Shown piece after piece: positions 62,237-64,000 of a DNA stretch of 64,000 bases (positions within the stretch are counted from its first letter, which is position 1; each line of letters opens with the position of its first letter). Source of the DNA: Macrocybe gigantea (Eukaryota > Basidiomycota > Agaricomycetes > Agaricales > Callistosporiaceae); assembly GCA_011319805.1 (NCBI GenBank), contig SJRY01000125.1, positions 1-64,000 of the forward strand, in the 5' to 3' direction. A program made the translations under genes and the position numbers. The notes under the pieces are model-generated. The model was given only the letters and a program-made list of their open reading frames with translations. It was not told where the DNA came from and ran no database searches.

Positions 62237-64000
62237 TTAGACAACCGAATACTCGTCGACGCTGACAATGGAATCCACTGAGAATGCTGGAGCTTCGCTA
62301 CCATCTACACTGCTGACAGAGGAGATACCGATGCCTGCCAGGCTTCCTTGCGCATTGAACGTCACGTCCACGGGGAAGAAAGTGCCTGGATCGTCGCCTC
62401 CAACAGTGAAAATCATGGATCCCGTGCGCGTATCTTCTGAAGCATTGATCTGGGGAATCGACCATGCGATAGAATGGGATGACGGATTGAGAGACCATTC
62501 TCCTGAATGAGACGATACGGTTGGGTAGGACCCGTCACTTCAACCAGGACCTCGTAAACACAAAGTATTTTCCTGAAGGGCAGGTTCGACTTACGGTAGA
62601 GGAATGGAGATGACAACGTCATAGAGCGTTACGCTCTCATTTTCAAGTTCATATTCTATGCTAACTTCGCATGTGCCATCGTTAGAGGGCGACGGCCAGC
62701 AATTGACTTGATGCAGGAAAAGGTGTCAGTTTAAAAATTACTCGCAGACTTCATCATCGGCTTACTCGACAGGGGAACGTTGCTTTCGTCGGTACCGGCG
62801 TATCTCCACTTCAAGACCGCCAAGCTCTGACCCACAGGGAAAGCCCGCGATGTGTCCTTGAGAGCGATCACACGGTCTTGCCCAGGTGCAAACCTGGCAA
62901 CGTTGGGGTGCTGCTTAAACTGCAGACTGTTTCCTCCAAAGTCGCTGGGAGGCGGAAGGGTAAGTCGGAGGTGTGCTGCGGCGGGATCAGATATGAGGAG
63001 GTTCATATCGCCTTTGAGTTCCATGGATTGGACACCTCCGTCGCGAAGGAGGGACAAAGACAATTGTTCCTTGATGAGAATGTGTACACTATATGCGCAT
63101 CAATAAGTCGTTCGACCAGAGAAAGAGACAATATAAACCTTTGTTGTTCCACCTCTGGAATGCTGCCTCTGCCATCGCTCTTCTGCGAGACGGGGGTCGC
63201 TTCGGGGGCAGCACTGGGTGTTGGAGGCACCGAGAGATCTGCAGCACTTGCAGCCAAAACTTCGCCACCCAGAGCGTCCAAAAGTTCGGCTTGCTTCGTC
63301 TTCTTCGCTCCCAGCTTCATCCCCGAGCCCTTGAACGCAGGTGCGCGAGTTGCCGGTGACGACGTGTTGATGCGCGTAACAGGCGCAGATACTTCTGGTG
63401 AATCGAACCGTTGAGGAACAGGGGAGTACCCGGAGAGGCCACCGCCGAGGTAACTGCTTCCGCCCATGCCAGCATTGCGGCGCTGTTGTTCCCGGCGTTG
63501 CATCTCCAGCTGCTTCGCCCGCCGTTTGAGCTCCTCCCTCGCCTCTGCCTCCTTGTTCTACAAAACGCGCAGTTCTGATTAGATTTCTCGAGACAATGTG
63601 TGCACTGCAACTCACTTTGGCGATAATCTCCTGGATCTTCTCCTCGTGACTCTCCATCTCCAAAATATTCCGGACCTGCATCAGGTTGACGTTCTCTCTG
63701 TATCCCATGCTCACAATCTCATCAAATGCGCTCAATAGTTCAAACGCATTCTTGAGGATCTCCCGCTCGTCTGCGCTCCTGCACATATCGGAGACGACCC
63801 TCGCGAAAAGATGCAGCGTGTCGATGTCTTGCAGAATATTGGATGCCTTGTTCGTTATGAGGAGTATATACAGGTCTTCCAAAGGTTGGTAGACGTATCG
63901 AACGTCCGCGGTTTCAACTGATGTGTGTTGAGTATTCGTCGGGATGAGTTTTGGGAAAGATGCAAGTAGCGATTCAATTCTTGTTCGCGTCATATCGCGG
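62237..64000 (-). CDS. RET2: Coatomer subunit delta (archain, Ret2), N-terminus outside the window
   Basis: COPI coat subunit for Golgi-to-ER and intra-Golgi traffic. The longin-like N-terminal region enters from the right edge: MTRTRIESLLASFPKLIPTN, YVYQPLEDLYILLITNKASN, ILQDIDTLHLFARVVSDMC. The first residues of the protein must lie beyond 64000, since the family has about 25 residues before this. Next come a charged helix (KEAEAREELKRRAKQLEMQR), a Ser/Pro-rich linker with KLGAKKTKQAELLDALGG, and the mu-homology domain: LSLLRDGGVQSMELKGDMNL, FKQHPNVARFAPGQDRVIAL, LAVLKWRYAGTDES, and VSIEYELENESVTLYDVVIS. The end is VDSIVSVDEYSVV with stop at 62237-62239. Introns fall near 63557-63615, 63082-63140, 62700-62763 and 62535-62594. 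No frameshift found. It meets the F-box gene tail to tail. Confidence 0.95.

Overview
The window reads as nuclear DNA of a filamentous basidiomycete, most likely an agaricomycete. The evidence is short introns (about 50-75 nt) with GT..AG borders in nearly every gene, an agaricomycete-style F-box protein, several DUF6533-type seven-helix proteins, a basidiomycete-type chitin deacetylase homologue, and an orphan 'WPGYE..' family protein. Genes lie on both strands with short intergenic gaps. I saw no rRNA, tRNA, CRISPR array or intact transposon.

Layout. 1-7.6 kb: RuvB-like helicase 2 (-, runs off the left edge) diverging from mitochondrial ribosomal protein L2 (+); a small Gon7-like protein (-) diverging from a lysine methyltransferase (+); a GPI-anchored CE4 polysaccharide deacetylase (+). 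8-16 kb: three DUF6533 membrane-protein genes (A, B, C), all on the minus strand. 16.3-18.5 kb: NAD-type malic enzyme (-). 18.7-19.6 kb: MARVEL-type membrane protein (-). 21-22 kb: an unrecognised ORF. 22.5-26 kb: Zn2Cys6 transcription factor (-). 27-28.9 kb: carnosine N-methyltransferase homologue and a small two-exon ORF (+). 29.3-31.6 kb: GH28 pectinase (+). 31.9-32.7 kb: histone H3 (-). 34-35.9 kb: CDP-alcohol phosphotransferase (+). 36.7-39.2 kb: M17 leucine aminopeptidase (-). 40.1-40.7 kb: Gcn4/Cpc1-type bZIP (-). 42.4-42.9 kb: cytochrome c oxidase subunit VI (+). 46.2-50 kb: CBM21 PP1-targeting subunit (-). 50-59 kb: a gene-poor block holding a rearranged inverted duplicate of the 12.6-18.3 kb region and one orphan gene. 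59.4-62.1 kb: F-box protein (+). 62.2-64 kb: coatomer delta subunit (-, runs off the right edge).

Most genes are housekeeping (chromatin, mitochondrial translation and respiration, phospholipid synthesis, COPI traffic) mixed with lifestyle genes (wall and pectin enzymes, membrane receptors or transporters). There is no metabolic gene cluster in the usual sense. The most unusual structure is the chimeric inverted duplication at 54.5-57.1 kb. It joins pieces of the spacer, DUF6533 gene C, DUF6533 gene B and malic enzyme in an order circularly permuted relative to the source locus.

An important caveat is that many highly conserved genes carry isolated single-base losses, often in short homopolymers, that break the frame where the protein family is invariant. 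I read these as assembly indel errors and give gene extents that bridge them. Intron borders were read by eye from splice signals and family conservation.
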